From Halomonas sp. Bachu 37 (GTDB lineage: Bacteria > Pseudomonadota > Gammaproteobacteria > Pseudomonadales > Halomonadaceae), in contig NZ_CP137552.1 of the NCBI RefSeq assembly GCF_039691755.1, positions 1 to 64,000 of the forward strand: DNA of 64,000 nucleotides, written 5' to 3'. Shown here piece by piece: positions 32,742 through 42,472 of this stretch; positions within the stretch are counted from its first letter, which is position 1; each line of letters begins with the position of its first letter. A program made the translations under genes and the position numbers. Under the pieces are notes generated by a model. The model saw nothing but the letters and a program-made list of their open reading frames with translations. It made no database searches and was not told the DNA's origin.

Positions 32742-34031
32742 TCAACGCCGTCGCCGATCGACGACGTTGAGGGCCTTGAGCAGGTTGAGCGCTTCGCTGA
32801 GTTGATAGTCATCGCGCAGCCGCTGGTTGGTTTCCTGGCGGTCGCGCGGCGCCTGCTGAGCGCTCAAATGGCCTTCCAGGTCGGCTTCGCGCAGTTCGCG
32901 GCTTCTTTCCGCCACTTCCAGCCGGCCGCGAACGACTTCAACGTCCGGCTCGATACCCTGGGCCTGGATCGAGCGTCCATTGGGCGTGTAGTAGAGTGCG
33001 GTGGTCAGCTTGAGCCCTTCGCCGTTTTCCAGTGGCATGACCTGCTGCACAGAGCCTTTGCCGAAGCTGTCGGTACCCATCACCACACCGCGTCGTTGAT
33101 CCTGTAGGGCGCCGGCCACGATTTCAGCCGCGGAAGCACTGCCGCTGTTGATCAGAATCACCAACGGCACGTCGGGCGCCTGGGTGGAGGGTGTCGCGGA
33201 AAACTCCATCTGGGTGTCGCTCAAGCGTCCTTCGGTGTAGACGATCAAGCCCTCGTCGAGAAAGATATCGGCGACTTCCACGGCGGCTTGGAGGACACCG
33301 CCGGGGTTGTTGCGCAAGTCCAGCACCAGGCCTTCCAGAGGAGCCTCCCTGGCCAGGCGCTCGAGGGCTCGGCGCGCCTGCTCCGGGGTGCGCGACTGGA
33401 ACTGGCTGATGCGCAGGTAGCCATAGCCGGGTTCCAGCAGCTCATGCTTGACGCTTTCGCTGCGAATGATCTCGCGGGTGAGCGTGATTTCGCGCGGCGA
33501 CTCCTCCCCGCTGCGCAGAATGGTCAGGCGCAACTGGGTGCCCGGTTCTCCGCGCATGAGAGTGACCGCTTCCTGCAGGGAGAGGCTGTCGGTCGGGGTA
33601 CCTTCGACACTGAGAATGACATCGCGGGATTGCAACCCGGCACGCGAGGCGGGGGTGTCATCGATCGGCGTGATCACCATCAACTGGTTGTTTTCCGTGC
33701 CTACTTCGATGCCGATTCCGCCGAATTCGCCCTGGGTCGATTCGCGCAGGCTCTGGTATTCCTCGGCATCCAGATAAGCCGAATGGGGGTCGAGTTCGCT
33801 GAGCATGCCGCGCATGGCATTGCGTAACAAGGAGCGATCATCGACTTCCTCGACATAGGCACGTTTGATGCGTTCGAAGACCTCGGCGAAGGTCTGGATA
33901 TCCTCCAGCGGCAGTGCATCCGCGTCGGACTGGGCGAGCCCGGGGAGCGGGGCGGCCAGCAGAGCAAGCGGAAACAGCGTGGCCAACATGCGTTTGGCGG
34001 GGGCTGGTAGGGTTGAGGCAGGTAGCGTCAT
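32742..34031 (-). CDS. Carboxy-terminal processing protease CtpA-like (S41)
   Basis: A 429-residue exported S41 peptidase. Signal peptide at 1-34 (cut after GLAQ), PDZ domain about 97-180, and the serine protease core with Ser300 in SGSAS and the general-base pair Lys325/Gln329 in SFGKGSVQ; spacing matches E. coli Prc. A C-terminal helical tail follows. Start ATG 34031 has CGGAG; eleven upstream codons are ignored. It is the end of a gpmI-envC-ctpA run on the minus strand, the same order as in Pseudomonas and Vibrio, suggesting periplasmic protein or peptidoglycan-hydrolase processing. Confidence 0.93.
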   Translation of the reverse strand: MTLPASTLPAPAKRMLATLFPLALLAAPLPGLAQSDADALPLEDIQTFAEVFERIKRAYVEEVDDRSLLRNAMRGMLSELDPHSAYLDAEEYQSLRESTQGEFGGIGIEVGTENNQLMVITPIDDTPASRAGLQSRDVILSVEGTPTDSLSLQEAVTLMRGEPGTQLRLTILRSGEESPREITLTREIIRSESVKHELLEPGYGYLRISQFQSRTPEQARRALERLAREAPLEGLVLDLRNNPGGVLQAAVEVADIFLDEGLIVYTEGRLSDTQMEFSATPSTQAPDVPLVILINSGSASAAEIVAGALQDQRRGVVMGTDSFGKGSVQQVMPLENGEGLKLTTALYYTPNGRSIQAQGIEPDVEVVRGRLEVAERSRELREADLEGHLSAQQAPRDRQETNQRLRDDYQLSEALNLLKALNVVDRRRR

Positions 34032-34165
34032 GCAGACTCCGCGAGGCAATAGGTAGCGCAGCACAGCGTGCTTTGAACCAGGTTAGTTGACTCCAGCTTA
34101 TCCCGTGAGTGGCTTGCGGGGAAAGCCTGTAAAAAGCGAGGGGCGAGGCAGATGACGTCTAACAG

Positions 34166-35359
34166 CTATCTTCCGGCGATCCAGCGTTGCGGATTGATCG
34201 GCTCGCCGCCCCGGCGGACCTCGAAATATAGCGCGGCATTCGTCTGACCGCCGCTATCTCCGACTCGTCCCAGCTCATCGCCCCGTTCGATAGCCTGACC
34301 GGGACGGGCCGAGAATCGTTGCAAGTGGGCATGCAGCGTCATTATCTGGTCGCCGTGGTCGATGATCAGCAGATTGCCGAAACCGCGCATCCAATCCGCG
34401 AACACCACGCGGCCGGAATGCACCGCCGTAACCGGCGTACCGGCGGCTGCCTGGATGACGATGCCGTTGGCATGCACCCCGTCACTGCGCCGAAACGCCG
34501 CGGTGATATTACCTTGCACCGGCCATGGCAGTTCCCCCTGGGTACGCAGGATTTGCGTGGAAGGCGTGGGCTGGGCAAGTTTGGCCAGCTCGGCCTGGAC
34601 CTCGCGCAAGGTACGTTCCGCGTGTACCCGATCCTGATTCAGCGATTCGAGCCGTGCCTCCTCGGTGGTGTAGCGCTGATCCAGCTTGGCCAGCAGCTGG
34701 CGGCGCTCGTCCATGCGCTTGGCCAGGCGGGCGCCTTCACCTTCGAGCTCGACTGTCACTTCGTCCAGCCGTTGGCGACGCTGGGCAAGCTCCCGCGCGG
34801 TTTGCGCAAGCGCATCGTCCAGTTGGGCGATATCGGCCAGCCGCTTGTTGCGCGCCTGGGTCAGCCGGTTGAGATAGGCTTGCATGCGATCCAGCTCGGC
34901 AGGATCGTCCTGGTTGAGCAGCAGCTTCAATTGCGGCGTGGGGCCAAGGCGATACAAGGCTTCGAGCTGGGCGGAGAGTGCCGCGTATTGCGCGTGGCGC
35001 TCCGCCTCCAGCCGCTGGCGATGAGCCGTTAGGCGGGTGGTTTCGTCTTCGAGCTGACCGCGTTCCGCTTGTAAGGCATCCAGGCGTTGGTGGATCTCCG
35101 CCAGGGCGGTTTCCACCTCGCGCAGTTCGCGCCCGGCACTGTCGCGGGCATCGCCGGTATCGGCCAGGCGTTGGGACGCGGCCTGGATTTCTTTGCCGAT
35201 GGCATCCAACTGGCGCTGCGCGGCGGCTTCGTCAGTGGCGGCGAGGCCAATTGCCGGCCATGCCATTATCGTCATCGGCAGAGCCGCCATTATTAGTAGC
35301 ACCAACCATGGTACGCGCCACCAGCGACCTCGTGGTGGCCGGGGGAGTCGCTCGCGCAT
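34166..35359 (-). CDS. envC: Murein hydrolase activator EnvC
   Basis: A 397-residue periplasmic activator of septal amidases. N-terminal signal/anchor (about 15-42), a long coiled coil (about 45-255) and a C-terminal LytM/M23-like domain (about 290-395). Metal ligands of active M23 peptidases are altered: HANGIV lacks the usual Asp, and LYFEVR replaces the HFE-type motif, consistent with a non-catalytic activator. The start is ATG 35359, 5 bases beyond the gpmI stop; the 31 upstream codons overlap gpmI and are unlikely. Confidence 0.9.
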   Translation of the reverse strand: MRERLPRPPRGRWWRVPWLVLLIMAALPMTIMAWPAIGLAATDEAAAQRQLDAIGKEIQAASQRLADTGDARDSAGRELREVETALAEIHQRLDALQAERGQLEDETTRLTAHRQRLEAERHAQYAALSAQLEALYRLGPTPQLKLLLNQDDPAELDRMQAYLNRLTQARNKRLADIAQLDDALAQTARELAQRRQRLDEVTVELEGEGARLAKRMDERRQLLAKLDQRYTTEEARLESLNQDRVHAERTLREVQAELAKLAQPTPSTQILRTQGELPWPVQGNITAAFRRSDGVHANGIVIQAAAGTPVTAVHSGRVVFADWMRGFGNLLIIDHGDQIMTLHAHLQRFSARPGQAIERGDELGRVGDSGGQTNAALYFEVRRGGEPINPQRWIAGR

Positions 35360-35364
35360 GATAC

Positions 35365-36930
35365 TCACTGCATGTGGATCAGCGATTTCCCACTCATAGC
35401 TTCCGGTATGGGTTGTTCCATGATCTCCAGCAGCGTGGGCGCCAGGTCGCAAAGCCGGCCATCTTCAAGGGTGGCATCGCGAGTGCCGACATAAATCAAC
35501 GGCACCTGGAACGTGGTGTGCGCGGTTTGCGGTGCACCGGTTTCGGGATTCACCATCATTTCGGCATTGCCGTGGTCGGCGGTGACCAGGCAGGCGCCAC
35601 CCGCACGTTCGATGGCCTCGACGACCCGGCCCACGCAGGTATCGACGGTTTCAATGGCCTTGACGGCAGCGTCGAAGTCGCCGCTATGGCCAACCATGTC
35701 ACCGTTGGCGTAGTTGCACACGATCAGGTCGAACCCGCCGCCTTCGATGGCTTCAACCAGCTTGTCGGTCACCTCGAACGCACTCATCTCGGGCTTTTCA
35801 TCGTAGGTGCGCACGTCTTTCGGCGAGGGCAACAGAATACGTGTCTCCCCTTCGAACTCATCTTCACGTCCCCCGGAGAAGAAAAACGTCACATGGGGGT
35901 ACTTTTCGGTTTCGGCGATGCGTAGCTGGGTGAGCCCGCGTTTTTCCATCACTTCGCCCAGGGTGTCGGTGAGGTCGCTGGGAGGAAAGGCGATCGGGGC
36001 GGGAATGTCGGCGGCGTATTGCGTCATCATCACCAACCCCTTGCCGGCCAGGGCCGGGCGAACCTTGCGAGTAAAGCCGGAAAAATCGGATTCGACGAAG
36101 GCGCGGGTGAGCTCACGGGCCCGGTCGGCACGAAAATTCATGAAGATGGCGGCATCGCCATCCGCGATCGGTGTCGGCTGCTCATAGGGACGAATACTGG
36201 TGGCCGAGACGAACTCGTCGGTTTCATTGCGTTCGTAGGCGTCGCTCAGCGCGGTTTCGGCACTCAGCGCCTGGAAATCCCCTTCGCCTTCGGTCAGCAG
36301 GCGATAGGCCTGCTCCACCCGCTCCCAGCGGTTATCGCGATCCATGGCATAGAACCGCCCGATGACGGAGGCGATGTAGCCGTTGTCCGCCCCGACCAGC
36401 TCCGCCAGGCGCGCGTTGGCACGTTCAAGGGAGTGGCGAGCGCTTCGGGGCGCGGTATCCCGGCCATCGAGGAAGGCATGAATGAAGATGCGCTGCGCGC
36501 CGCGACGCGCGGCGAGCTCGGCCACGGCGATAAAATGATCTTCATGACTGTGAACGCCACCGGGCGACAGCAGCCCCAGCAGATGCACGGCCCCGCCCTT
36601 GGCCACGGCAGCGTCGATCGCGCCGACGAGGGCTTCGTTGACGTCCAGGTCGCCGTCTTCTATCGCCTTGGTAATGCGCGTGAAGTCCTGATAGACGATA
36701 CGGCCGGCACCCAGGTTCATGTGACCGACTTCCGAGTTGCCCATTTGTCCTTCCGGGAGCCCCACATGGCGGCCGTCGGTATGCACCAGCGCGTGGGGAC
36801 GCTCGGCCCACAAGCGGTCCATGTTGGGCTTGCGCGCAGCGGCCACGGCATTGTTCGCCGAGTCCGGATTATGGCCGTAACCATCGAGAATGATCAGTGC
36901 CACGGGGCGTTTGGGAAGGGAAGTATCCAT
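35365..36930 (-). CDS. gpmI: 2,3-bisphosphoglycerate-independent phosphoglycerate mutase
   Basis: A 521-residue dimetal glycolytic mutase of the alkaline-phosphatase fold that interconverts 3- and 2-phosphoglycerate. The first metal ligand is Asp16 in LDGYG and the phosphoserine is Ser66 in [11 protein letters not shown]-terminal text [10 protein letters not shown] supplies further metal ligands. ATG 36930 has AGAGG and matches family length near 510; the open frame extends 27 codons upstream without support. It heads a gpmI-envC-ctpA operon and is divergent from the rhodanese gene. Confidence 0.96.
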   Translation of the reverse strand: MDTSLPKRPVALIILDGYGHNPDSANNAVAAARKPNMDRLWAERPHALVHTDGRHVGLPEGQMGNSEVGHMNLGAGRIVYQDFTRITKAIEDGDLDVNEALVGAIDAAVAKGGAVHLLGLLSPGGVHSHEDHFIAVAELAARRGAQRIFIHAFLDGRDTAPRSARHSLERANARLAELVGADNGYIASVIGRFYAMDRDNRWERVEQAYRLLTEGEGDFQALSAETALSDAYERNETDEFVSATSIRPYEQPTPIADGDAAIFMNFRADRARELTRAFVESDFSGFTRKVRPALAGKGLVMMTQYAADIPAPIAFPPSDLTDTLGEVMEKRGLTQLRIAETEKYPHVTFFFSGGREDEFEGETRILLPSPKDVRTYDEKPEMSAFEVTDKLVEAIEGGGFDLIVCNYANGDMVGHSGDFDAAVKAIETVDTCVGRVVEAIERAGGACLVTADHGNAEMMVNPETGAPQTAHTTFQVPLIYVGTRDATLEDGRLCDLAPTLLEIMEQPIPEAMSGKSLIHMQ

Positions 36931-37137
36931 GTAGGCCTCTGAATCGTTGGCAAGCCGCTGCGGGCTATCGGGCGGATCGGGGTCGCGACTGGAGTCGGCT
37001 TGGGGCATCATAACGCAGGCAGCCGCCAGTCGTCATGGCACGGGCCTGCTCGACGAGGCCTGTGGCGTGTATACTTGTCGCGTTTTTCTTCTCGGCTCGG
37101 CCGTTTTTCCCGCATTGACTAAGAGATTGTGTCCGCG

Positions 37138-37560
37138 ATGATCGATCAGCTGCTCGAATTCGTACAAAATCACCCGCTGCTGGTGGGTGCCTTCCTGGTG
37201 GTATTGGCCGCTTGGGTGGCGTATGAGGTCCGCACCGGCGCGGTAAACGCCGTGACTTCCTCCCAGGCCACGCAACTGATCAACCGCGAGGACGCGGTAA
37301 TCGTCGACATCCGCGAAGCCAAGGAGTTCAAGACCGGCCATATCGCCGGTGCTCGCAACATTCCCCAGAGCAATCTGGATAGCCGAATGAACGAGCTGGA
37401 CAAGTACAAGACTCACCCCGTCATCATTGTTTGCAAGCACGGGCAGAGCGCGGGAGCCGCCCAGGCCAAGCTGGCCAAGGCCGGCTTCGAGCGTGTCCAA
37501 AAACTCAAAGGTGGCATGGCGCAGTGGCAAGCCGACGGGTTGCCCGTCGTCAGGAAGTAG
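37138..37560 (+). CDS. yibN: YibN-type membrane-anchored rhodanese
   Basis: A 140-residue sulfurtransferase-fold protein. One N-terminal hydrophobic span (about 12-30) anchors a single rhodanese domain; the active-site Cys99 lies in VIIVCKHGQSAG and the domain begins at AVIVDIREAKEF. E. coli YibN has the same layout and the same neighbour, secB. A GTG three codons upstream is another possible start. It is 91 bp ahead of secB and divergent from gpmI. Confidence 0.9.
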   Translation: MIDQLLEFVQNHPLLVGAFLVVLAAWVAYEVRTGAVNAVTSSQATQLINREDAVIVDIREAKEFKTGHIAGARNIPQSNLDSRMNELDKYKTHPVIIVCKHGQSAGAAQAKLAKAGFERVQKLKGGMAQWQADGLPVVRK

Positions 37561-37651
37561 ACCGGCGCTTACGCAAACGCTTCATTGCTTTATTTTCTAA
37601 AGCTCAACTTCTCGAAACGTAAACTTCAAAGCTTAAAACAAGGAGACTCCC

Positions 37652-38158
37652 ATGGCGGAAGACACCACTCCCAATGCTGGTGCACAAGCTGCAGAAGGCG
37701 AAAAGCCGCAACTCAAGTTTTCGCTGCAGCGGATTTACGTCAAGGATATTTCCTTCGAGTCGCCGAATTCGCCGTCGGTGTTCCAGAAGGCCTTCAAGCC
37801 CAAGGTCAATCTGGACCTGAACACCTCCAGCCAGCAGGTCGAGGAAAACCTGTATGAAGTAGTGGTCAAGGTGACGGCCCAGGTGACGGACAACGAAAGC
37901 GGCGTTACCTCATTCCTGGCGGAAATCGAGCAGGCCGGCCTGTTCCGCATTTCGGGTATCGAAGGCGCGCAACTGGACCAGACGCTGGGTGCTTTCTGTC
38001 CCAACCTGCTGTTCCCCTACGCTCGCGAATGCGTGGACAACCTGGTCAATCGCGGTGGTTTCCCCCCGCTGATGCTGGCACCGGTCAATTTCGAAGCCAT
38101 GTATGCCCAGCGCAAGCAGCGCGAAGCACAGGCTCAGCAGTCCGGGCAGACCCAGTAA
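37652..38158 (+). CDS. secB: Protein-export chaperone SecB
   Basis: A 168-residue homotetrameric chaperone that holds precursor proteins unfolded and delivers them to SecA. Conserved blocks include IYVKDISFESPNSP and FCPNLLFPYARECVDNLV; the extra length against E. coli (155) is in the N- and C-terminal ends. ATG 37652 has a perfect AAGGAG. The usual next gene gpsA is absent; rsmE follows instead. Confidence 0.96.
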   Translation: MAEDTTPNAGAQAAEGEKPQLKFSLQRIYVKDISFESPNSPSVFQKAFKPKVNLDLNTSSQQVEENLYEVVVKVTAQVTDNESGVTSFLAEIEQAGLFRISGIEGAQLDQTLGAFCPNLLFPYARECVDNLVNRGGFPPLMLAPVNFEAMYAQRKQREAQAQQSGQTQ

Positions 38159-38201
38159 GTTAATGCTCACTTGCGCTGAATGGTATGAGCGGCACGGCAA
38201 G

Positions 38202-38927
38202 ATGCCGCGTCTCTATGTAGATGCGGCTGCTCCGTTAACGCCCGATAGTGATGTGGTATTGCCCGACGCTCCAGCGCATCATCTGACCCGTGTGTTGCGC
38301 ATGGGCGAAGGCGCGCCCGTCGTCCTGTTCGACGGGCGCGGCCGGGAAGCGGGCGGGTTATTGGTGGCGGCCGGACGCAAGGAGGTAGTCGTCAGGCTGG
38401 CAAGCGTCTGGGATGGCCAGCCGGCGTCGCCCTTGGCAGTACATCTGGGTCAGGCGATCTCCAAGGGGGATCGCATGGATTACGCCATCCAGAAAGCCGT
38501 GGAACTGGGAGTGGCCGCGATCACGCCGTTGTATACCGAGCACGGCGACGTTCGTCTCAAGGGTGAACGGGAAGCCAAGAAGCTCGGCCATTGGCAAGCC
38601 GTGGCCATCAGCGCCTGCGAGCAGTGCGGGCGGGCCATCGTGCCGACCGTCTACACCCCTCGACCCTTGGCCGACTGGCTCGACGCGCGAGAGGAGAGCC
38701 TGCGGCTGATATTGCATCCCGCCACGCAGAATGCGTTGCAAATGACGTATTCATCCGCGGATGCCGCCTTGTTGATTGGCCCCGAAGGGGGCATTTCCGA
38801 CCGCGAAGTTGCTCTGGCCGCAACCGCCGGCTTCCAGCCGTTGACCCTCGGTCCGCGTATCCTGCGCACCGAGACCGCTCCCGTGGTGGCACTCTCGTTG
38901 CTGCAGCACTATTTCGGTGATTTATAG
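38202..38927 (+). CDS. rsmE: 16S rRNA m3U1498 methyltransferase
   Basis: A 241-residue SPOUT-class methyltransferase acting on U1498 of 16S rRNA. An N-terminal PUA-like part (AHHLTRVLRMG) is followed by the knotted SAM-binding region with LLIGPEGGISDREV and the final LGPRILRTETAPVVALS, both diagnostic. Several upstream starts (38103, 38163) are in frame; ATG 38202 gives the usual length. The reading frame overlaps the end of secB only if longer starts are used. A run of three imperfect repeats follows its stop. Confidence 0.93.
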   Translation: MPRLYVDAAAPLTPDSDVVLPDAPAHHLTRVLRMGEGAPVVLFDGRGREAGGLLVAAGRKEVVVRLASVWDGQPASPLAVHLGQAISKGDRMDYAIQKAVELGVAAITPLYTEHGDVRLKGEREAKKLGHWQAVAISACEQCGRAIVPTVYTPRPLADWLDAREESLRLILHPATQNALQMTYSSADAALLIGPEGGISDREVALAATAGFQPLTLGPRILRTETAPVVALSLLQHYFGDL

Positions 38928-38983
38928 GTTCGTTCGGCGGTTTATAGGTCCTGCGGTTGATAGGTCTTGTTTAAGCCTCGATC

Positions 38984-39421
38984 TCAACCTTTCTTGAACA
39001 ACTGCTCGTCACGGTTCTTGAATGCCTTGAACTCCAGAGCATTGCCCGAGGGATCGTAGAAGAACATGGTGGCCTGCTCGCCGGGCTCACCCTTGAAGCG
39101 TATGTAGGGCGCTATCTCGAAGGCCACATCGTTGTCGCGCAGCTTTTGCGCAAGCGCTTCCCAGGCGGGCATTTCCAGCACCACACCAAAATGAGGCACC
39201 GGAACGCCATGGCCGTCGACGGGATTCTTGTGGCTCGCGGCGGGCGCCTCCATCAGCGCGGGGTTCAAGTGACAGACGAACTGGTGCCCATAAAGATTGA
39301 AATCCACCCAGCTTTCCGAGGAACGGCCTTCCGGGCAGCCGAGGAAATCCCCATAGAAACGACGGGCTTCATCGATATCACGTACTTGCACAGCAAGATG
39401 AAATGGATCGGATACGCTCAT
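38984..39421 (-). CDS. VOC superfamily (glyoxalase/bleomycin-resistance fold) protein
   Basis: A 145-residue vicinal-oxygen-chelate protein with two paired beta-alpha-beta repeats; it begins [21 protein letters not shown] and has the late [14 protein letters not shown]. His in FHLAV and Glu in LEFK are likely metal ligands. Substrate unknown; the family includes dioxygenases and glyoxalases. ATG 39421 follows AAAGGAG, so 14 upstream codons are discarded. It is divergent from the S1-domain gene. Confidence 0.9.
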   Translation of the reverse strand: MSVSDPFHLAVQVRDIDEARRFYGDFLGCPEGRSSESWVDFNLYGHQFVCHLNPALMEAPAASHKNPVDGHGVPVPHFGVVLEMPAWEALAQKLRDNDVAFEIAPYIRFKGEPGEQATMFFYDPSGNALEFKAFKNRDEQLFKKG

Positions 39422-39554
39422 GGTAGCTCCTTTCGATGAGTAGGATGACGGTTCAGCATACATCGAGAATAGATGATTCCGTTGGAGATCTTAAACTTTG
39501 TCGTTACGCGGCTAAGCTCCATAATGTAACGCTATTACCTTCAGGTTATCGACT

Positions 39555-40292
39555 ATGACTCGTGAATCTCGCCGCGCTTTTCCCGCTACTGCCGACCCTG
39601 GTACGGGCACAGGTACTGGCTCCGGTACTGGCGGGCTTGCCGCCGCGATACAACCCGGCAAGGTGGCCTATCTGAAGGTGACCACCGTGAACGATACGGG
39701 AGCCTTCCTGGACTGGGGCCAGCCCAAGGAACTGTTGTTGCCCTATAGCGAACAGCGCTTTCGTCCCGATCCCGGCAAGCGGGTGCTGGTCATGATCTAT
39801 GAAGACGACCAGGGGCGCCCCGTGGCGACCATGCGTCTGGATCGCTTCCTCTCCGATGACGCCTGGGCTCTGGAAAGCGGCGAGGAAGTCGGCTTGATCG
39901 TGGCGGATAGAACGGATCTGGGCTTGAAGGTGGTGGTCAATGACCGCTACTGGGGGCTCGTTTACCAAGATGACGTCACCCAGCCGCTACGCCGTGGACA
40001 AATGCTTACCGGTTACGTGAAACAGCGCCGTGAAGACGGAAGGCTGAATATCTCGTTACTTCCTCCGGGGTCTGCGCGACTGGATGTCGTGGGCGAGAAA
40101 ATACTCGAGGCGCTGCGCCTCAGCGGTGGCTACCTGCCTCTAGGAGACAAGAGTTCTGCCACCGAGATCAAGACGCGGTTGGGCGTGAGCAAGAGCGCGT
40201 TCAAGCAGGCGATCGGACGGCTCTACAAGCAGCGCCTGATTACCCTGGAGCCCAATGCCATCCGCCTGGCGCCGCTTAACGAGACGGATTAA
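39555..40292 (+). CDS. CvfB/YitL-family S1 RNA-binding protein
   Basis: A 245-residue protein with tandem S1-type folds and a C-terminal winged-helix region. S1-like text KVTTVNDTGAFLDWGQPKEL is near 40-60, further OB-type segments follow, and residues 180-240 have a helix-turn-helix flavour (SATEIKTRLGVSKSAFKQAI). The first 27 residues carry a Gly/Thr-rich stretch (GTGTGTGSGTGG) probably disordered. Homologues such as CvfB bind RNA and influence virulence or translation. Divergent from the VOC gene; a possible promoter TTGTCG to TAATGT precedes it. Confidence 0.88.
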   Translation: MTRESRRAFPATADPGTGTGTGSGTGGLAAAIQPGKVAYLKVTTVNDTGAFLDWGQPKELLLPYSEQRFRPDPGKRVLVMIYEDDQGRPVATMRLDRFLSDDAWALESGEEVGLIVADRTDLGLKVVVNDRYWGLVYQDDVTQPLRRGQMLTGYVKQRREDGRLNISLLPPGSARLDVVGEKILEALRLSGGYLPLGDKSSATEIKTRLGVSKSAFKQAIGRLYKQRLITLEPNAIRLAPLNETD

Positions 40293-40367
40293 ACGCCTGT
40301 CGGTTGGAGCTAGCTCAGGCCTGCGGCATACTGCAGCCTGTCACTAACGCCGGATAAGAGTGCCCCA

Positions 40368-41324
40368 ATGAGCCGACCCAGCCTCAAGATTGGCGTGGTA
40401 ATGGATACTATCGCCGACCTCGCCTACAAGAAAGATACTACCTTGGCCATGCTGTGGGCCGCCCAGGATCGTGGCTACTCGCTCTATTACATGGAACAGG
40501 AAGATCTGTTCCTGAATGCCGGGCAGGCCTATGCTCGCATGTCTCCATTGACCGTCTACCGAGATCCCTCTCACTGGTATGAACTGGGGGAAGCCGATGC
40601 CCGGCCGCTGGCGGAGCTGGATGTGGTCCTCATGCGCAAGGACCCGCCGGTGGATGTCGATTTCACCAATGCGGTCCATCTGCTCGGGTTTGCCGAACGC
40701 GAAGGCGTTTTGGTGGTCAACCCCACCTCAGCGCTGCTTACCTGCAACGAAAAGTTGTTTGCCCAGCAGTTCCCCCAGTGTTGCGCACCGACCCTGGTGG
40801 CTAGCCGGGCGGATGTGTTGCGCACCTTCCACGCGGAACACGGCGATGTGATCTTCAAGCCGCTGGATGGCATGGGCGGTAGCGGAATCTTTCATATAGG
40901 TCCGGATGGTCGCAATCTGGGTGCGGTAATCGAAGAGCTGACGTTACGTGGCCGCCGGCAGATCATGGCACAACGCTATCTTCCCGCGATCAAGGATGGC
41001 GATACGCGCATTCTTCTGGTGGAAGGAGAACCGGTTCCTTTCGGCCTGGCACGTATACCTTCCGCCGGTGAGACGCGGGGCAACCTTGCCGCAGGAGGAC
41101 GCGGCGTCACTCGTGAATTGACTGCCCGCGATCACTGGCTGGTCAAGCAGGTACAGCCGATGATTCGTGAAAAAGGCCTGATGTTCGTCGGTCTGGATGT
41201 CATCGGTGACTACATCACCGAAATCAACGTCACCAGTCCCACCTGCGTACGTGAAATCGATGACCAGCGCGGCACCGATATTGCCGGCCTGCTCATGGAT
41301 GCCATAGAACGGCGTCTCGCCTAA
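40368..41324 (+). CDS. gshB: Glutathione synthetase
   Basis: A 318-residue ATP-grasp ligase joining gamma-glutamylcysteine and glycine. The family opening KIGVVMDTIADLAYKKDTT is clear; ATP-grasp residues include FKPLDGMGGSGIF and the C-terminal metal-binding EINVTSPTCVREID. It is 43 bp before an overlapping upstream frame of yqgE, giving the order gshB-yqgE-ruvX conserved in gammaproteobacteria. Confidence 0.96.
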   Translation: MSRPSLKIGVVMDTIADLAYKKDTTLAMLWAAQDRGYSLYYMEQEDLFLNAGQAYARMSPLTVYRDPSHWYELGEADARPLAELDVVLMRKDPPVDVDFTNAVHLLGFAEREGVLVVNPTSALLTCNEKLFAQQFPQCCAPTLVASRADVLRTFHAEHGDVIFKPLDGMGGSGIFHIGPDGRNLGAVIEELTLRGRRQIMAQRYLPAIKDGDTRILLVEGEPVPFGLARIPSAGETRGNLAAGGRGVTRELTARDHWLVKQVQPMIREKGLMFVGLDVIGDYITEINVTSPTCVREIDDQRGTDIAGLLMDAIERRLA

Positions 41325-41420
41325 CGCAACGACACCATAACCGTGCCCGGAACCGTGCTTTCTTCTGGCCGGGCATACACTAGACTGAGCGTCAGGCTGG
41401 TTCTGAACGCCGGGAGTCTC

Positions 41421-41978
41421 ATGCAAAGTTTGAAAGATCATTTCCTTTTGGCGATGCCGCACCTGGAAGATCCCAATTTTTCCGCCAGCCTCGCCTATCT
41501 ATGTGATCATGACGATAACGGCAGCATGGGCGTTATCGTCAATCGCCCGATGGAGATCACCCTCGAGGCGTTGTTCGACCAACTCGAGCTTGGTGGCGAA
41601 CGCAGCCCGCACCGTGACACGCCGGTATATTACGGCGGCCCCATGCACAAGGACCGCGGATTCATCCTGCATCGGGGCAGTAGCGATGCATGGGATTCGA
41701 GTATCCAGGTCACGCCCGAGATCGCCCTCACGACTTCGATGGACATGCTGCAAGCCCTGGCCGAAGGCCGGGGGCCGGAGCATTTTCTGGTTTGCCTGGG
41801 TTGCGCCGGCTGGGAGGCTGGGCATCTGGAAGAGGAACTCAAGGAAAATACATGGCTGACGGTACAGGGTCGGGCTGACGTACTCTTCGATGTTCCGCCG
41901 GCGGAGCGGCTCACTGGCGCTGCCGCCATCCTCGGGGTCGATCTCAACTTGATGACCCGCGATGCGGGCCACGCTTGA
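41421..41978 (+). CDS. yqgE: YqgE (UPF0301) protein
   Basis: A 185-residue conserved protein of unknown function, UPF0301/DUF179 family. It begins MQSLKDHFLLAMPHLEDPNF and has SMGVIVNRP, PVYYGGPM and FLVCLGCAGWEAGHLEEEL, all family hallmarks. ATG 41421 has GGGAG; 26 upstream in-frame codons are not family-like. It overlaps ruvX by one base, so translation is coupled. Confidence 0.94.
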   Translation: MQSLKDHFLLAMPHLEDPNFSASLAYLCDHDDNGSMGVIVNRPMEITLEALFDQLELGGERSPHRDTPVYYGGPMHKDRGFILHRGSSDAWDSSIQVTPEIALTTSMDMLQALAEGRGPEHFLVCLGCAGWEAGHLEEELKENTWLTVQGRADVLFDVPPAERLTGAAAILGVDLNLMTRDAGHA

Positions 41979-42433
41979 TGGCGCAGGTCGGGCAGCGCCT
42001 GGTATTGGCCTTTGATTTCGGCACCCGCCGTATCGGCGTGGCGGTAGGCAATGAAATGTTGCACAGCGCCCGGGAATTGACGCCACTCACCGCGCGCGAT
42101 GGCATCCCTGACTGGCAAGTCGTCACGCGCCTGGTTGATGAGTGGCAGCCGGACCTGTTCGTGGTGGGCCTGCCCATCAACATGGATGGCAGCGAATCGG
42201 AAATGAGCAAGCGCGCTCGCAAGTTCGGCAATCGCCTGCACGGGCGCTACGGCAAGCCCTGCACCATGGTGGATGAACGTGGTTCCACCCGGGAAGCCAA
42301 ATCCATCGCGCGTGAGGCGGGGCATAGCGGCAATTATCGGGCACAAAGCGTGGACGGCATTGCCGCGGTATTGATCCTCGAAGGTTGGTTCGCCCACTGC
42401 GAAGGCTTGCCAGGGGCGCGAACCTCCTCCTGA
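41978..42433 (+). CDS. ruvX: Holliday junction resolvase-like RuvX
   Basis: A 151-residue RNase H-fold protein (YqgF) with the first acidic motif AFDFGTRRIGVAVG, the mid motif VGLPINMDGSE and a final acidic site in SVDGIAAVLILE. YqgF is implicated in 16S rRNA maturation as well as junction resolution. ATG 41978 shares its first base with the yqgE stop codon (TGATG). It ends 39 bp from the convergent pyrB. Confidence 0.94.
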   Translation: MAQVGQRLVLAFDFGTRRIGVAVGNEMLHSARELTPLTARDGIPDWQVVTRLVDEWQPDLFVVGLPINMDGSESEMSKRARKFGNRLHGRYGKPCTMVDERGSTREAKSIAREAGHSGNYRAQSVDGIAAVLILEGWFAHCEGLPGARTSS

Positions 42434-42472
42434 TTCATATTATTTCTCGCCTATGGGTGTCGACGATTGCCC

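Noticed and set aside
40010..40025. A fifth parS-like sequence near TTACGTGAAACA
   Set aside because: Only the right half matches; the palindrome is broken on the left side.
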